From Kiloniella laminariae (lineage in GTDB: Bacteria; Pseudomonadota; Alphaproteobacteria; Kiloniellales; Kiloniellaceae), in contig NZ_JAPWGY010000006.1 in the NCBI RefSeq assembly GCF_027214005.1, positions 62,001-126,000 of the forward strand: 64,000 nucleotides of DNA. The letters run 5' to 3'. Within the stretch, counting starts at the first letter, position 1. The number at the start of each line of letters is the position of its first letter. Under the pieces are notes generated by a model. That model was given only the letters and a program-made list of their open reading frames with translations. It made no database searches and had not been told where the DNA came from. Below are positions 1 to 9,027 of this stretch, in pieces. Both the position numbers and the translations under genes were made by a program.

Positions 1-802
1 AGGCCTCTGGTTTAAGGGCCGCCTTGGTTATAGCAAAGAGGGCAATCTGCTGAGCCTTTCCCAGGGGCTGCTCTCTTCGCTTCACGACACAAATGGCCTC
101 GCCCTGACCCACAAGAAAGATCGGGATAGCGAATCTCTGGCGATGGCAGAAAACGGTGCCGTTTATGTCAGCTTTGAACGCAAGCACCGTATCTTGCGAT
201 ATGAAAGTCCCCTTGCCCCGAAAGCCGAGGCTATCCCCTTTCCCGAAGCACTCGAGGATGCCCGCAAAAACCGGGGGATCGAAGCCATGACCGAGTTGCC
301 CGGCGGGTGTCTCCTTGTCCTCCCCGAACGTCAGCAACCTGATGATCTTCTTGAAGCCTATCTCTGGGATCATAAGAGCTGGCAAAGCCTTACTCTGCAG
401 GCAAACCGTGCAGGATTGCTCCCGACGGGCCTGGCAATCACACCCGATGGCGATCTCCTGCTGCTAGAGCGAGGTTTCAGCTTCTTTGGCGGTTTTACAA
501 GCAGTCTGAGAATTTTTCCCGCAGAGGAAATACGTCCAGGACACATTATGAAAGGTCGGGTACTCGCCTATTTTGACAGCGAGCATGCCATGGATAACCT
601 GGAAGGCGTCAGCAGCAGGCGTGGAGAAAATGGCGAAACACTGGTTTATCTGCTCTCGGACGATAACCTGAGCATGGCACAACAAACGCTGCTGGTGATG
701 TTTGAACTGCGCAAACAAGAAAAGCCCGCTGGCTTACGCTCAGCGGGCTGTCTCAAGAACGGATCGGCTTATTCAGCTGCTTTGGAAACCAGAGCTTTCT
801 GA
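1..802 (+). CDS. Esterase-like activity of phytase family protein, 5' end outside window
   Basis: The frame is open from the first bases of the window, so this is the C-terminal part of a longer protein. The first ATG in frame is at 143, but residues upstream of it continue the same fold. Motifs such as GAVYVSFERKHRILRY and a later FLLERGFS-like block (read here as LLLLERGFS) match the family of secreted beta-propeller proteins annotated as 'esterase-like activity of phytase'. These are periplasmic or exported, with no settled substrate. The last 30 or so residues run through the rpmB terminator hairpin and 34 bp into the convergent rpmB gene. The recognisable domain seems to end near base 715, so the tail may be chance read-through or the mark of a small frameshift. 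Family assignment is fairly good; function is unknown. Confidence 0.72.
   Translation, partial: GLWFKGRLGYSKEGNLLSLSQGLLSSLHDTNGLALTHKKDRDSESLAMAENGAVYVSFERKHRILRYESPLAPKAEAIPFPEALEDARKNRGIEAMTELPGGCLLVLPERQQPDDLLEAYLWDHKSWQSLTLQANRAGLLPTGLAITPDGDLLLLERGFSFFGGFTSSLRIFPAEEIRPGHIMKGRVLAYFDSEHAMDNLEGVSSRRGENGETLVYLLSDDNLSMAQQTLLVMFELRKQEKPAGLRSAGCLKNGSAYSAALETRAF
712..749 (-). terminator. Rho-independent terminator of rpmB
   Basis: The arms AGCCCGCTG (723-731) and CAGCGGGCT (741-749) form a perfect 9-bp stem with a 9-nt loop. On the minus strand it is followed by TTTTCTTGTTT. It lies about 20 bp past the rpmB stop codon. The same bases are coding sequence for the end of the convergent phytase-like gene. 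Confidence 0.88.
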
Positions 803-1065
803 ACGCGCTTCTTCATTTCACGGGCTTTTTTGCCCAATTTTTCAGATGCTGTTGACAGCAAGAACGCGTCAATACCACCACGCTTTTCGATGGTGCGGAT
901 AGCGCTGGTGCTCAGACGGAACTGAACAACCTGACCAAGCGCATCGCTCAACATCGAGGTTTCCTGAAGATTTGGCAGGAACCGACGGCGTGTTCTGTTT
1001 TTGGCGTGGCTCACATTGTTACCAGTCTGAACCCCTTTGCCTGTAAAGTCGCAACGGCGTGCCAT
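769..1065 (-). CDS. rpmB: 50S ribosomal protein L28
   Basis: A 98-residue protein starting MARRCDFTGKGVQTGNNVSH, followed by the basic NRTRRRFLPNLQ segment and the LSTSAIRTIEKRGGIDAFL core typical of alphaproteobacterial L28. It is a component of the large ribosomal subunit near the L1 stalk. It has a single N-terminal cysteine, so it is not the four-cysteine zinc-binding form. It is monocistronic: a promoter gap of about 155 bp separates it from meaB, and its own terminator follows. A 13-bp palindrome GCCGAT-A-ATCGGC (1107-1119) lies in its upstream region and could be a leader stem. Confidence 0.97.
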   Translation of the reverse strand: MARRCDFTGKGVQTGNNVSHAKNRTRRRFLPNLQETSMLSDALGQVVQFRLSTSAIRTIEKRGGIDAFLLSTASEKLGKKAREMKKRVQKALVSKAAE

Positions 1066-1220
1066 GGTTTTAATCCTGTATTCTCGATGAATAATAAAAA
1101 ACTACTGCCGATAATCGGCTCGGCGCGAGTTTTAGGCCACAGGACCATAAGGGTCAAGGCAAAAGCTCGATTCTGGAGAAGATTCCTCAAAATTATTTGG
1201 AAATCTTCGATTTTTCAAAG

Positions 1221-2246
1221 CTATGAGGGCTTTAAAAACAGATTGAGCAACCTATTTGCGGCCGACGCTGGCGCCAGTTGCCCCTCTATAACACCGGATT
1301 CCATCTGATGCAATGCAGCGGCCACCTGTGGATCCTCTCGAAAGGCAATAACCAGTGTCTCCCGGATTTCATTCCACATCCAGGCCTTGGCTTGCTGGGC
1401 ACGCTTTTGCGGGATCTCTCCACTTTCCCATAGTTTTTCGCGAAACCTGCCTATAGCCTCCCAGATCTCCGCTATGCCCTCTTCCTGCAGTGCCGAGCAC
1501 TTCTTGACCGCAGGCTTCCAATTCGGACTGGAAGGGCGCATCAACCCCAGAGCCGCATGATATTCCGCCGCGGCCCTGTTGGCAGCCGGAATCAGATCAC
1601 CATCTGCCTTATTGACCACCACCATGTCAGCCAGTTCCATGATGCCTTTTTTGATGCCTTGCAATTCATCTCCCCCGCCGGGCAGGAGTAACAGCAAAAA
1701 CATATCCACCATTTCCGACACTGCGGTTTCTGACTGCCCAACGCCGACAGTCTCGACCAGAATGACATCGAAGCCTGCCGCCTCACACAACAGCATCGCT
1801 TCACGTGTTCGGCGGGCCACTCCCCCAAGCGTCTTCCCCGCTGGTGAAGGCCGGATAAAGGCGGATTGTTGCCGGGAAAGTAGCTCCATCCGCGTCTTGT
1901 CCCCCAGAATGGAACCGCCTGTACGCTGGGAAGAAGGGTCGATAGCCAGGACAGCGACTCGATGCCCTGCTTTAATCAGATGCATTCCGAAAGCTTCAAT
2001 GAAGGTGGACTTTCCCACGCCCGGCACACCGGAGATTCCGATACGAATGGATTTTCCGCTATGAGGTAAAATCTGTTCCAGCAATACATCCGCTTCGCTC
2101 CGATGATCTCGCCGGGTCGATTCGATCAGTGTGATTGCCCGCGCCAGAGCTCGCCGCTCTCCGGCAAGGACCCCTTCAGCCATTCGACCAGATGTTGTTT
2201 TCGAATTCACCTTTTTCATCACCAGATCTTCTTTTGCTCCCGACAT
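1221..2246 (-). CDS. meaB: Methylmalonyl-CoA mutase-associated GTPase MeaB
   Basis: A G3E-family P-loop GTPase of 341 residues that protects and reactivates adenosylcobalamin-dependent methylmalonyl-CoA mutase. The Walker A GVPGVGKST is at about residues 73-81, the AIDPSS and ETVGVGQSE switch segments follow, and the NKADGD guanine-specificity motif is present. The true start is uncertain: Met1, Met10 and Met22 are all possible, and conservation with the family begins around Met22. It is the last gene of a minus-strand run behind the ABC exporter (30-bp gap). Its partner scpA is 4.4 kb upstream in the same direction, so the pair is separated by two unrelated genes. Family identity is secure. 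Confidence 0.95.
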   Translation of the reverse strand: MSGAKEDLVMKKVNSKTTSGRMAEGVLAGERRALARAITLIESTRRDHRSEADVLLEQILPHSGKSIRIGISGVPGVGKSTFIEAFGMHLIKAGHRVAVLAIDPSSQRTGGSILGDKTRMELLSRQQSAFIRPSPAGKTLGGVARRTREAMLLCEAAGFDVILVETVGVGQSETAVSEMVDMFLLLLLPGGGDELQGIKKGIMELADMVVVNKADGDLIPAANRAAAEYHAALGLMRPSSPNWKPAVKKCSALQEEGIAEIWEAIGRFREKLWESGEIPQKRAQQAKAWMWNEIRETLVIAFREDPQVAAALHQMESGVIEGQLAPASAANRLLNLFLKPS

Positions 2247-2276
2247 CTCAGCGCGCTATCTCTTGATCACGTCAGC

Positions 2277-4127
2277 TTAAACAGACAGGTCATTCTTCAG
2301 TGTCGGCACAGCGACATCTTCGCTCTTTTCTGCCACTTCAAGCTGACGTTGCCACATTTCCGCATAGTGTCCTTTTTGCCCCAGGAGTCCCCGGTGCGTC
2401 CCCCGTTCGACTACCTGCCCCTGTTCGAGGACAATAATCTCGTCAGCATCGACCACTGTCGAGAGACGGTGGGCAATGACCAGCGTTGTCCGGTCTTTGG
2501 AAACATCATTCAAGCTGGCCTGAATTTCCCGTTCGGTCTTGCTGTCCAGTGCCGAAGTCGCTTCATCGAACAGCAAGATTGACGGATCTTTCAGAACCGT
2601 CCGTGCAATCGCCACCCGTTGCTTTTCGCCGCCGGAAAGTTTCAACCCTCGTTCACCAACAACAGACTCGTAACCATCAGGAAGCGAGAGAATAAAATCA
2701 TGGATCTTTGCCAGCTTTGCCGCGGCCTCAACCTCTTCCCTGCTCGCAGAGGGACGTCCATAGGCAATATTGTAATAGATGCTGTCGTTAAAAAGCACCG
2801 TATCCTGTGGCACGATACCAATCGACTGGCGCAGGGATGCCTGGGTCACCGCCGCAATGTCCTGTCCATCAATCGTGATCTTGCCGCCATCCAGATCATA
2901 GAAACGGAACAACAAACGACTGATGGTGGATTTCCCCGCCCCGCTTGATCCGACAATAGCCAGCTTCTTTCCGGCAGGAACGGTGAAGCTGATCCCCTTG
3001 AGGATTGGGCGGCGCGCATCATAGCCAAAGAGACAGTCTTCAAAGCGGACTTCCGCCCCTTTGACCGCCAACTCGCTAGCACCATCCGCATCCTTGATCT
3101 CAAGGTCCTGGCGAATCAGTTCGAACATCGTATGCATATCAATCAGTGCCTGGCGAATTTCACGATATACAAACCCAAGAAAATTCAAAGGCATCGCCAG
3201 CTGCAGGAGATAGGCATTGACCATCACAAAGTCACCGACAGTCATGGCCCCTGACGAAACACCATAGGCTGACATAACCATCATGAGGCTGGCACCAAGC
3301 GAGATCACACCGGACTGGACGATGTTCAGGCTGGATAGGCTTGTCCTGCTGCGGATCGCTGCATTTTCATAGGCTGCGAGACCGCGGTCATACCTTGCGG
3401 CCTCATGCTCTTCATTGCCGAAGTACTTTACTGTTTCAAAATTCAGGAGGCTATCAACGGCTTTGGTATTGGCATCGTTATCCGCCGCGTTCATATCCCG
3501 GCGCAGGGTGATCCGCCACTCGGTAATCCGCAAGGTCAGATAAATATAGGCCAGTATGGTCACAAGAGGTACGACGGCAAAGCGCCAGTCAAAGAGATAC
3601 CAGAGCAAACTGCAGACAACCGCGATTTCGAGCAGTGTCGGGATGACATTGAACATCAGGAAGGTGAGCATAAACTCGATGCCCTTGGTTCCCCGGTCAA
3701 TGGCCCGGGTGACACCGCCGGTACGGCGTTCGATATGGAACCGCAACGAGAGAGCATGCAGATGACGGAAAGTCACCAGCGCCACACGGCGGATGGCATT
3801 CTGGACCACCTTGGCAAAGACACCCTCGCGAATATTGTCAAAGGCAATCGCACTGACCCGGGCAAGGCCATAGGCAATCAGCAAGCCCAGAGGCACAACA
3901 AGCAATCCCGGCTCTGTAATGCTGAGCGCATCAACCGCCCCTCGCAGGATGTAAGGCACTGACACATTGGTCAGCTTGGCCAGGATCAGAAGACCAAAAC
4001 AGATAATGATCCGGACCTTCAGATCAACACGATCCGCAGGCCAGAAATAGGGCAGCAGCGTTTTCAGGGTATCCAGCTGACTGGTTTCGCCCGGCACTTC
4101 CGGGCTGTTCTCACGCATCCGTCGCAT
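2277..4127 (-). CDS. Atm1/ABCB7-type ABC exporter (fused permease and ATPase)
   Basis: A 616-residue half-transporter. An N-terminal six-helix ABC-type-1 membrane domain (about residues 30-330) is followed by a nucleotide-binding domain with Walker A GSSGAGKST (393-401), signature LSGGE (497-501), Walker B ILLFDE and the H-loop AHRLST. The sequence resembles the bacterial Atm1/HMT1 group, which exports glutathione-linked metal or sulfur compounds as a homodimer in the inner membrane. Its ribosome-binding site GGAG overlaps the stop codon of the upstream coiled-coil gene, and the intergenic gap is only 6 bp, so the two are translationally linked. The exact substrate cannot be read from sequence. 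Confidence 0.93.
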   Translation of the reverse strand: MRRMRENSPEVPGETSQLDTLKTLLPYFWPADRVDLKVRIIICFGLLILAKLTNVSVPYILRGAVDALSITEPGLLVVPLGLLIAYGLARVSAIAFDNIREGVFAKVVQNAIRRVALVTFRHLHALSLRFHIERRTGGVTRAIDRGTKGIEFMLTFLMFNVIPTLLEIAVVCSLLWYLFDWRFAVVPLVTILAYIYLTLRITEWRITLRRDMNAADNDANTKAVDSLLNFETVKYFGNEEHEAARYDRGLAAYENAAIRSRTSLSSLNIVQSGVISLGASLMMVMSAYGVSSGAMTVGDFVMVNAYLLQLAMPLNFLGFVYREIRQALIDMHTMFELIRQDLEIKDADGASELAVKGAEVRFEDCLFGYDARRPILKGISFTVPAGKKLAIVGSSGAGKSTISRLLFRFYDLDGGKITIDGQDIAAVTQASLRQSIGIVPQDTVLFNDSIYYNIAYGRPSASREEVEAAAKLAKIHDFILSLPDGYESVVGERGLKLSGGEKQRVAIARTVLKDPSILLFDEATSALDSKTEREIQASLNDVSKDRTTLVIAHRLSTVVDADEIIVLEQGQVVERGTHRGLLGQKGHYAEMWQRQLEVAEKSEDVAVPTLKNDLSV

Positions 4128-4133
4128 CTCGTG

Positions 4134-6497
4134 TTACTCCATCCGGCCAAGCGACCGTGCCAGAAGCACATAAAGCTTGCCAACGTCTGCGGTCATAAAG
4201 GTGGCTGCCAGGATATCTTCGCTATCGCACTCTCGTGCCTGGGCCATAAGATTATCAAACTGGTCCATGTAGCGGTTCACCTGATTGCGAAAGGTCTGAT
4301 TGGTTTCGAAGTAGCGTTTTACTTCGCGCGTGCCATAAATATCCTTTTTCTTCAGGATATGTCGGGCAAAAATCGAACGATCCCCCTTGTGGTATCGTCT
4401 CCAGTATTCTTCCGGCAGGTCTTCGTCGAGTATCTTGTTCAGATCTATAGCGGTAGAGTTCAGATCATCAATCAGTAATGTCGCCCCCCGCAGGAAGGCC
4501 TCCCGCTTGTTCACTGACCGGTCTTCGCGCAGCTTCAACGCCTGACGTGTTGCTTCTTCCGAGGCATGTGTCAGATCCCGTGTCTGCTGGCCAAAGGTCT
4601 CTGCCAGCTTTGATACCTTGTTGTGAATGTCGGAAACATCCGTGCTGTTTTTATGCAGACTTTTATTAAGGGTCTCTGCCTTTTCCAGAGCAGCTTTGAC
4701 AACCTTGTCCAATCCATTGGTAGTTGCTTCTGTTCGCTGACTGATTTCCTCAACCCGCTGCCGGGCCTCTTCCGCCAGTTTCGTCAGTTTGTTTTTCTGG
4801 TTTTCAGTTTCCTGCTGCAGTGCCTGTGCGGTCTGACGGGATTCCTCAGACGCTTCGGTCAGGGCTGTTGTCCTGTCATCAAGGGATGAACGGACCTCTT
4901 CCAACAGTTTTGCGAAATCTGCGGAAAGCTGTCTGAAAGCATCAAGTTCTTCATGGACACCCTGACGCAAATCCTGAACTGCCTGGTTTGCCGCGCTGGC
5001 TCCCTCAGCAAGTGCCGAGGTTTGCAGCTTGAAGACCTTGGCGACTTCGGTCGTATGGCGTACAGCCTTGTCAGCTGCCAGTTCCATCAAACGGGACTGG
5101 TCTTTCAGGCTCTTTGAGGCTTTCTCCACATTATCATGGGCTACCTGGCTAACCTGCCCGATTTCGCGGGTATGTTCACTCAAGCCTCCCATAATCACAT
5201 CGGCAAGATCACTGAGTTTCTCGGAAGATTCCTGAAGGCTTTCAATACCGGGACGTATTTTCTCTGCTGCAGAAACCAGCATATCCTGTGCCTGCCCTGT
5301 CGCTTCGGTCAGACGGGATGCTTCCTGTCGTCCAGCCACCGCAACCGCCTCACTCAGATCACGGGTAACCTGAGTCAGATTTTCGGCAACATCTTCTCCG
5401 CTCTTGCCAAGCTCTTTTGCCTGTATCCGGAAACGGTCCGTCATTTCCCCCGCCTTAAGAGAAACATCGGCAAAAAGTTCACGCACCTCTTCGGCATCCT
5501 TGCGCATGGCATCGGAAAGCGAGACCGCTTTATAGCCAATCTCGGCAACCAGCTGTTCCATCGCCTGATTTTCGCTGGAGAGCTGTTCCCTAAGCTCTGA
5601 TACCTTGTCGCCCGCGCCTGCCAGAAGTTCTTCCACATCTCCGATACGATCTTTGATCAACCCCTTGAAACGATCCCCCTCAGATTCAATCGTATCTTGA
5701 ACCAGCCTGAGCGCCTCGAGGTCCTGCTTCAGGCTCTCGCGCATGGTTTCACTGCTGACTTCGGCAGTCGTTCCTGCCGCAGCCATATCTTCCGCCTGTT
5801 GGCGCAGCATCTCGCCAGCATCTTCTGTTCGATTGATGGTTCGTTCGACAGCGTCATCCAGAACATCCACGGCTCCCCCCAGAGTCTTGCTGATTGTCTC
5901 GGCCATCACCTCACTGCGAATACCTGCACTTTCCAGTGAAGAGACCTGTTCCTTCACAGCTTCACGCGCGGCTTCAAGACTGCTGTGGATCGAGCGGTGA
6001 ATTTCATCAAGTGACGTTTGCTGGGTTCCAAGAGTCTCCTGGATCTGTTCCGTCTGGGATGATGCCCTGATCGCTGCGCCCGTGAGATGTTTTGTCTGCT
6101 CCTTAAAGGTGGAAATCAGGCCATTCAGGCGGTGTTCTACATCACTGGAGGCGCTGTTGAGGCTCTCGGTCTGTTCAAGAAGCTGACGCGTGATATCCTT
6201 GACCCGCGTCTGTTCTTCATCATCAGGATAGGTCAGACGCTCCATCTGCTGCAACAGGCGCCGGGATGTCACAGACATTGCCGCGCCCCGCACCATAAAC
6301 AGCAACACCACCCATAACAGAAACAGCGGCAGGGTAATTCCGGCCAGCATCTGTCCCTGCTCCTGGGGTAACATGGTTGTCACCACACTCCATCCGACCA
6401 GCCTGGTGATATAGTCATAGCAGAGCCATAACCACCCCCCTGTTGCAGCCAGCCCCACCAGCGTTAAAACTCTGGTGATCCAGGTATGACCTGACAT
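4134..6497 (-). CDS. Large membrane-anchored coiled-coil protein of unknown function
   Basis: A 787-residue protein with two hydrophobic N-terminal segments (about residues 8-28 and 50-70). Some 550 residues follow of heptad-rich, Glu/Gln/Ala/Ser-rich coiled coil with chemoreceptor-like spacing. It ends in a distinct C-terminal domain of about 130 residues that starts near FLRGATLLIDDLN and contains EEYWRRYHKGDRSIFARH. The layout (two transmembrane helices plus a long cytoplasmic coiled coil) recalls the Caulobacter polarity factor TipN, but I cannot show homology. It sits between scpA and the Atm1-type exporter on the same strand, tightly coupled to the latter. It is not a chemoreceptor: the conserved signalling hairpin tip is absent. 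Function unknown. Confidence 0.85.
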   Translation of the reverse strand: MSGHTWITRVLTLVGLAATGGWLWLCYDYITRLVGWSVVTTMLPQEQGQMLAGITLPLFLLWVVLLFMVRGAAMSVTSRRLLQQMERLTYPDDEEQTRVKDITRQLLEQTESLNSASSDVEHRLNGLISTFKEQTKHLTGAAIRASSQTEQIQETLGTQQTSLDEIHRSIHSSLEAAREAVKEQVSSLESAGIRSEVMAETISKTLGGAVDVLDDAVERTINRTEDAGEMLRQQAEDMAAAGTTAEVSSETMRESLKQDLEALRLVQDTIESEGDRFKGLIKDRIGDVEELLAGAGDKVSELREQLSSENQAMEQLVAEIGYKAVSLSDAMRKDAEEVRELFADVSLKAGEMTDRFRIQAKELGKSGEDVAENLTQVTRDLSEAVAVAGRQEASRLTEATGQAQDMLVSAAEKIRPGIESLQESSEKLSDLADVIMGGLSEHTREIGQVSQVAHDNVEKASKSLKDQSRLMELAADKAVRHTTEVAKVFKLQTSALAEGASAANQAVQDLRQGVHEELDAFRQLSADFAKLLEEVRSSLDDRTTALTEASEESRQTAQALQQETENQKNKLTKLAEEARQRVEEISQRTEATTNGLDKVVKAALEKAETLNKSLHKNSTDVSDIHNKVSKLAETFGQQTRDLTHASEEATRQALKLREDRSVNKREAFLRGATLLIDDLNSTAIDLNKILDEDLPEEYWRRYHKGDRSIFARHILKKKDIYGTREVKRYFETNQTFRNQVNRYMDQFDNLMAQARECDSEDILAATFMTADVGKLYVLLARSLGRME

Positions 6498-6622
6498 CCC
6501 TCACTCCCTGATTTCGCTCACGATCTTTTATAACCTTGAACAGATGATAGGCTAGGAGGCGCCCACAGTCCAAGAAAGACCAGCAAGATCAGCAACTTTT
6601 TAAAAAATCAGCTGTCCACACT

Positions 6623-8767
6623 TCAGGAAGAGGATTTCAGGATGGAAATGATTTCCCGGGCCGCCAGTGGAATATTGCTCCCCGGACCATACACGGCGGA
6701 GACCCCGGCTTCTTTCAAAGCCGGATAATCCTGTGCCGGGATAACACCGCCACAGACAACAACAATGTCATCGGCTCCCTGCTTGCGAAGCTCGGCAATC
6801 AGCTGCGGGACAAGTGTCTTGTGACCTGCCGCCTGGGTTGAGACACCAATCACATGGGCATCGTTCTCGATTGCCTGCATTGCGGCTTCTTCCGGCGTCT
6901 GGAACAAGGGGCCAACATCAACATCAAAACCGATATCAGCAAAGGCGGTTGCGATAACCTTGGCACCCCGGTCATGCCCATCCTGCCCCAGCTTGACAAC
7001 CAGCATCCGCGGACGGCGCCCTTCTTCTGTGGCAAAGTCCTCAATTTCCTTCTGTATCTGGGCGAAGGTTTCATCCCCTTCGTAGGCTGAACCATACACG
7101 CCTGAAATACTCCTGTTCACTGCACGATGACGCCCAAAAACCTTTTCAAGCGCATCGGAAATCTCTCCAACAGTCGCCCGCTGACGGGTCGCCTTGACGG
7201 CCAGATCCAGCAAGTTGCCCGTTCCGGCTTCGGCTGCTGCAGTCAGCTCTGTCAGAGCAGCCTGACAGGCTGCATTATCCCGTCTGGCTTTGATCGAAGC
7301 CAGACGTTCCAGCTGTTTTTCCCGGACCACCGTATTGTCGATATTCAGAATATCCATATCGTCTTCCCTGGCCAGACGATATTTGTTAACACCAACAACA
7401 GTTTCTTGCCCGCGATCCACCCGTGCCTGTTTTCGCGCCGCGGCTTCCTCGATACGAAGCTTGGGCATACCAGTTTCAACCGCCTTGGTCATTCCGCCCA
7501 TAGCCTCGACTTCGTCAATCAGCTTGCGGGCTTCTTCGATCATGCTCGCTGTCAGGCTTTCAACATAATAGCTGCCGGCCAAGGGATCGACGACCTTTGT
7601 TATTCCGGTTTCTTCCTGCAAAACCAGCTGGGTATTCCGGGCAATCCTTGCCGAAAAATCTGTTGGCAAGGCTACCGCTTCGTCCAGTGCATTGGTATGC
7701 AGGGATTGCGTCCCCCCCAGAATAGCCGCCATGGCTTCAACGGTGGTCCGGATCACATTGTTATAAGGGTCCTGTTCCGTCAGAGAGACCCCGGATGTCT
7801 GGCAGTGGGTGCGCAGCATCAAAGACTTGGTGTCCTTGGGATCAAACAGCTCTTTCATATAGTGGGCCCAGAGGAATCGCGCCGCCCGCAGCTTGGAGGC
7901 CTCCATGAAAAAGTTCATGCCGATGGCAAAGAAAAAGCTCAAACGCGGGGCAAAGGCGTCAACATCAAGGCCCCTGGCAATGGCAGTACGCACATACTCG
8001 ATACCATCCGCGATGGTAAAGGCCAGTTCCTGAACCAGGGTCGAACCAGCCTCTTGCATATGATAGCCGGAAATCGAGATCGAATTGAAACGCGGCATGT
8101 TTTCCGCGGTATAGGCGATAATGTCGGAAACAATCCGCATCGAGGGTGCCGGCGGGAAAATATAGGTATTCCGCACCATGAATTCTTTCAATATATCATT
8201 CTGGATTGTCCCGGAGAGCTTGTCTGGACTAACGCCCTGCTCTTCCGCGGCGACAATATACCCGGCCAGAACCGGCAAGACCGCCCCGTTCATGGTCATG
8301 GATACAGACATCTGGTCCAATGGAATACCATCAAACAGGATTTTCATATCCTCGACAGAATCAATTGCGACGCCTGCTTTCCCCACATCTCCGACCACAC
8401 GGGGATGATCAGAATCATACCCTCTGTGAGTTGCCAGATCAAAAGCAACGGAAAGCCCTTTCTGTCCGGCAGCAAGATTCCGGCGATAAAAAGCGTTGGA
8501 CTCTTCAGCTGTCGAGAAGCCTGCATATTGGCGGATCGTCCAGGGGTGCGCCGCATACATACTGCCGCGAGGTCCCCGCAGAAAAGGTGCAAAGCCTGGA
8601 AGACTATCAAGTGTGTCCAGCCCCTCAAGATCTTCTGCGGTGTAAAGCGGCTTGACCACAATCCCTTCTGGCGTTTCCCAGTTCAGACTTTCGCTAGGCT
8701 TCCCCTTGAGCTCTTTTTCGACAAGGTTTTGCCAGTCACTGGTCGCTTTCTTAGGAAAATCGGACAT
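6623..8767 (-). CDS. scpA: Methylmalonyl-CoA mutase (adenosylcobalamin-dependent)
   Basis: A 714-residue protein that converts (R)-methylmalonyl-CoA to succinyl-CoA in propionate and branched-chain catabolism. The N-terminal TIM-barrel substrate domain contains [20 protein letters not shown] and the [12 protein letters not shown] block. The C-terminal B12-binding domain has the base-off histidine motif DGHDRG (about 596-601) and a GVSTQAAGH segment. An upstream ATG at 8812 exists, but the ATG at 8767 is chosen because GGGAGAGG lies just before it and the protein then begins MSDFPKKA as in the family. It is the single-chain, homodimer-type mutase. The promoter faces that of the YHYH gene across about 260 bp. 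Confidence 0.97.
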   Translation of the reverse strand: MSDFPKKATSDWQNLVEKELKGKPSESLNWETPEGIVVKPLYTAEDLEGLDTLDSLPGFAPFLRGPRGSMYAAHPWTIRQYAGFSTAEESNAFYRRNLAAGQKGLSVAFDLATHRGYDSDHPRVVGDVGKAGVAIDSVEDMKILFDGIPLDQMSVSMTMNGAVLPVLAGYIVAAEEQGVSPDKLSGTIQNDILKEFMVRNTYIFPPAPSMRIVSDIIAYTAENMPRFNSISISGYHMQEAGSTLVQELAFTIADGIEYVRTAIARGLDVDAFAPRLSFFFAIGMNFFMEASKLRAARFLWAHYMKELFDPKDTKSLMLRTHCQTSGVSLTEQDPYNNVIRTTVEAMAAILGGTQSLHTNALDEAVALPTDFSARIARNTQLVLQEETGITKVVDPLAGSYYVESLTASMIEEARKLIDEVEAMGGMTKAVETGMPKLRIEEAAARKQARVDRGQETVVGVNKYRLAREDDMDILNIDNTVVREKQLERLASIKARRDNAACQAALTELTAAAEAGTGNLLDLAVKATRQRATVGEISDALEKVFGRHRAVNRSISGVYGSAYEGDETFAQIQKEIEDFATEEGRRPRMLVVKLGQDGHDRGAKVIATAFADIGFDVDVGPLFQTPEEAAMQAIENDAHVIGVSTQAAGHKTLVPQLIAELRKQGADDIVVVCGGVIPAQDYPALKEAGVSAVYGPGSNIPLAAREIISILKSSS

Positions 8768-8851
8768 TTTTGCCTCTCCCGCCTTCAGAGTTCTACTCTG
8801 GTTTTGTCGCATTTGTTCATTTTTAAACAGGACATCCTGCTTGGGTTTTTA

Positions 8852-8862
8852 TTGCAGTGCAA
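8852..8862. promoter_or_regulatory. TTGCA-N-TGCAA palindrome in the scpA / YHYH divergent promoter
   Basis: TTGCA-G-TGCAA is a perfect inverted repeat about 85 bp upstream of the scpA start, inside the 260-bp divergent region. Related TTTGCAAA-type sites are bound by ScfR/PccR-family regulators of propionyl-CoA genes in other alphaproteobacteria. Assignment here is by resemblance only. Confidence 0.4.
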
Positions 8863-9027
8863 TATTAAACAGTTTTGCTGTCAAGTCCATGCCTCGCAAG
8901 GAAGGGATATTGGCAGACCCACCCTCACATTCTTGCAGAACAGACCTGGCCGTATTTTTTTTCGACAGAATGTTGCATCTCTTGCGTTAAAATCGAAGTC
9001 AGAAAAAGAAGGAGAAGCCAATTGACC

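Noticed and set aside
7127-9025. A 632-codon open frame on the plus strand opposite scpA
   Set aside because: It is a mirror of the mutase gene. Its product has no recognisable domain or sensible composition, and scpA is certain on the other strand.
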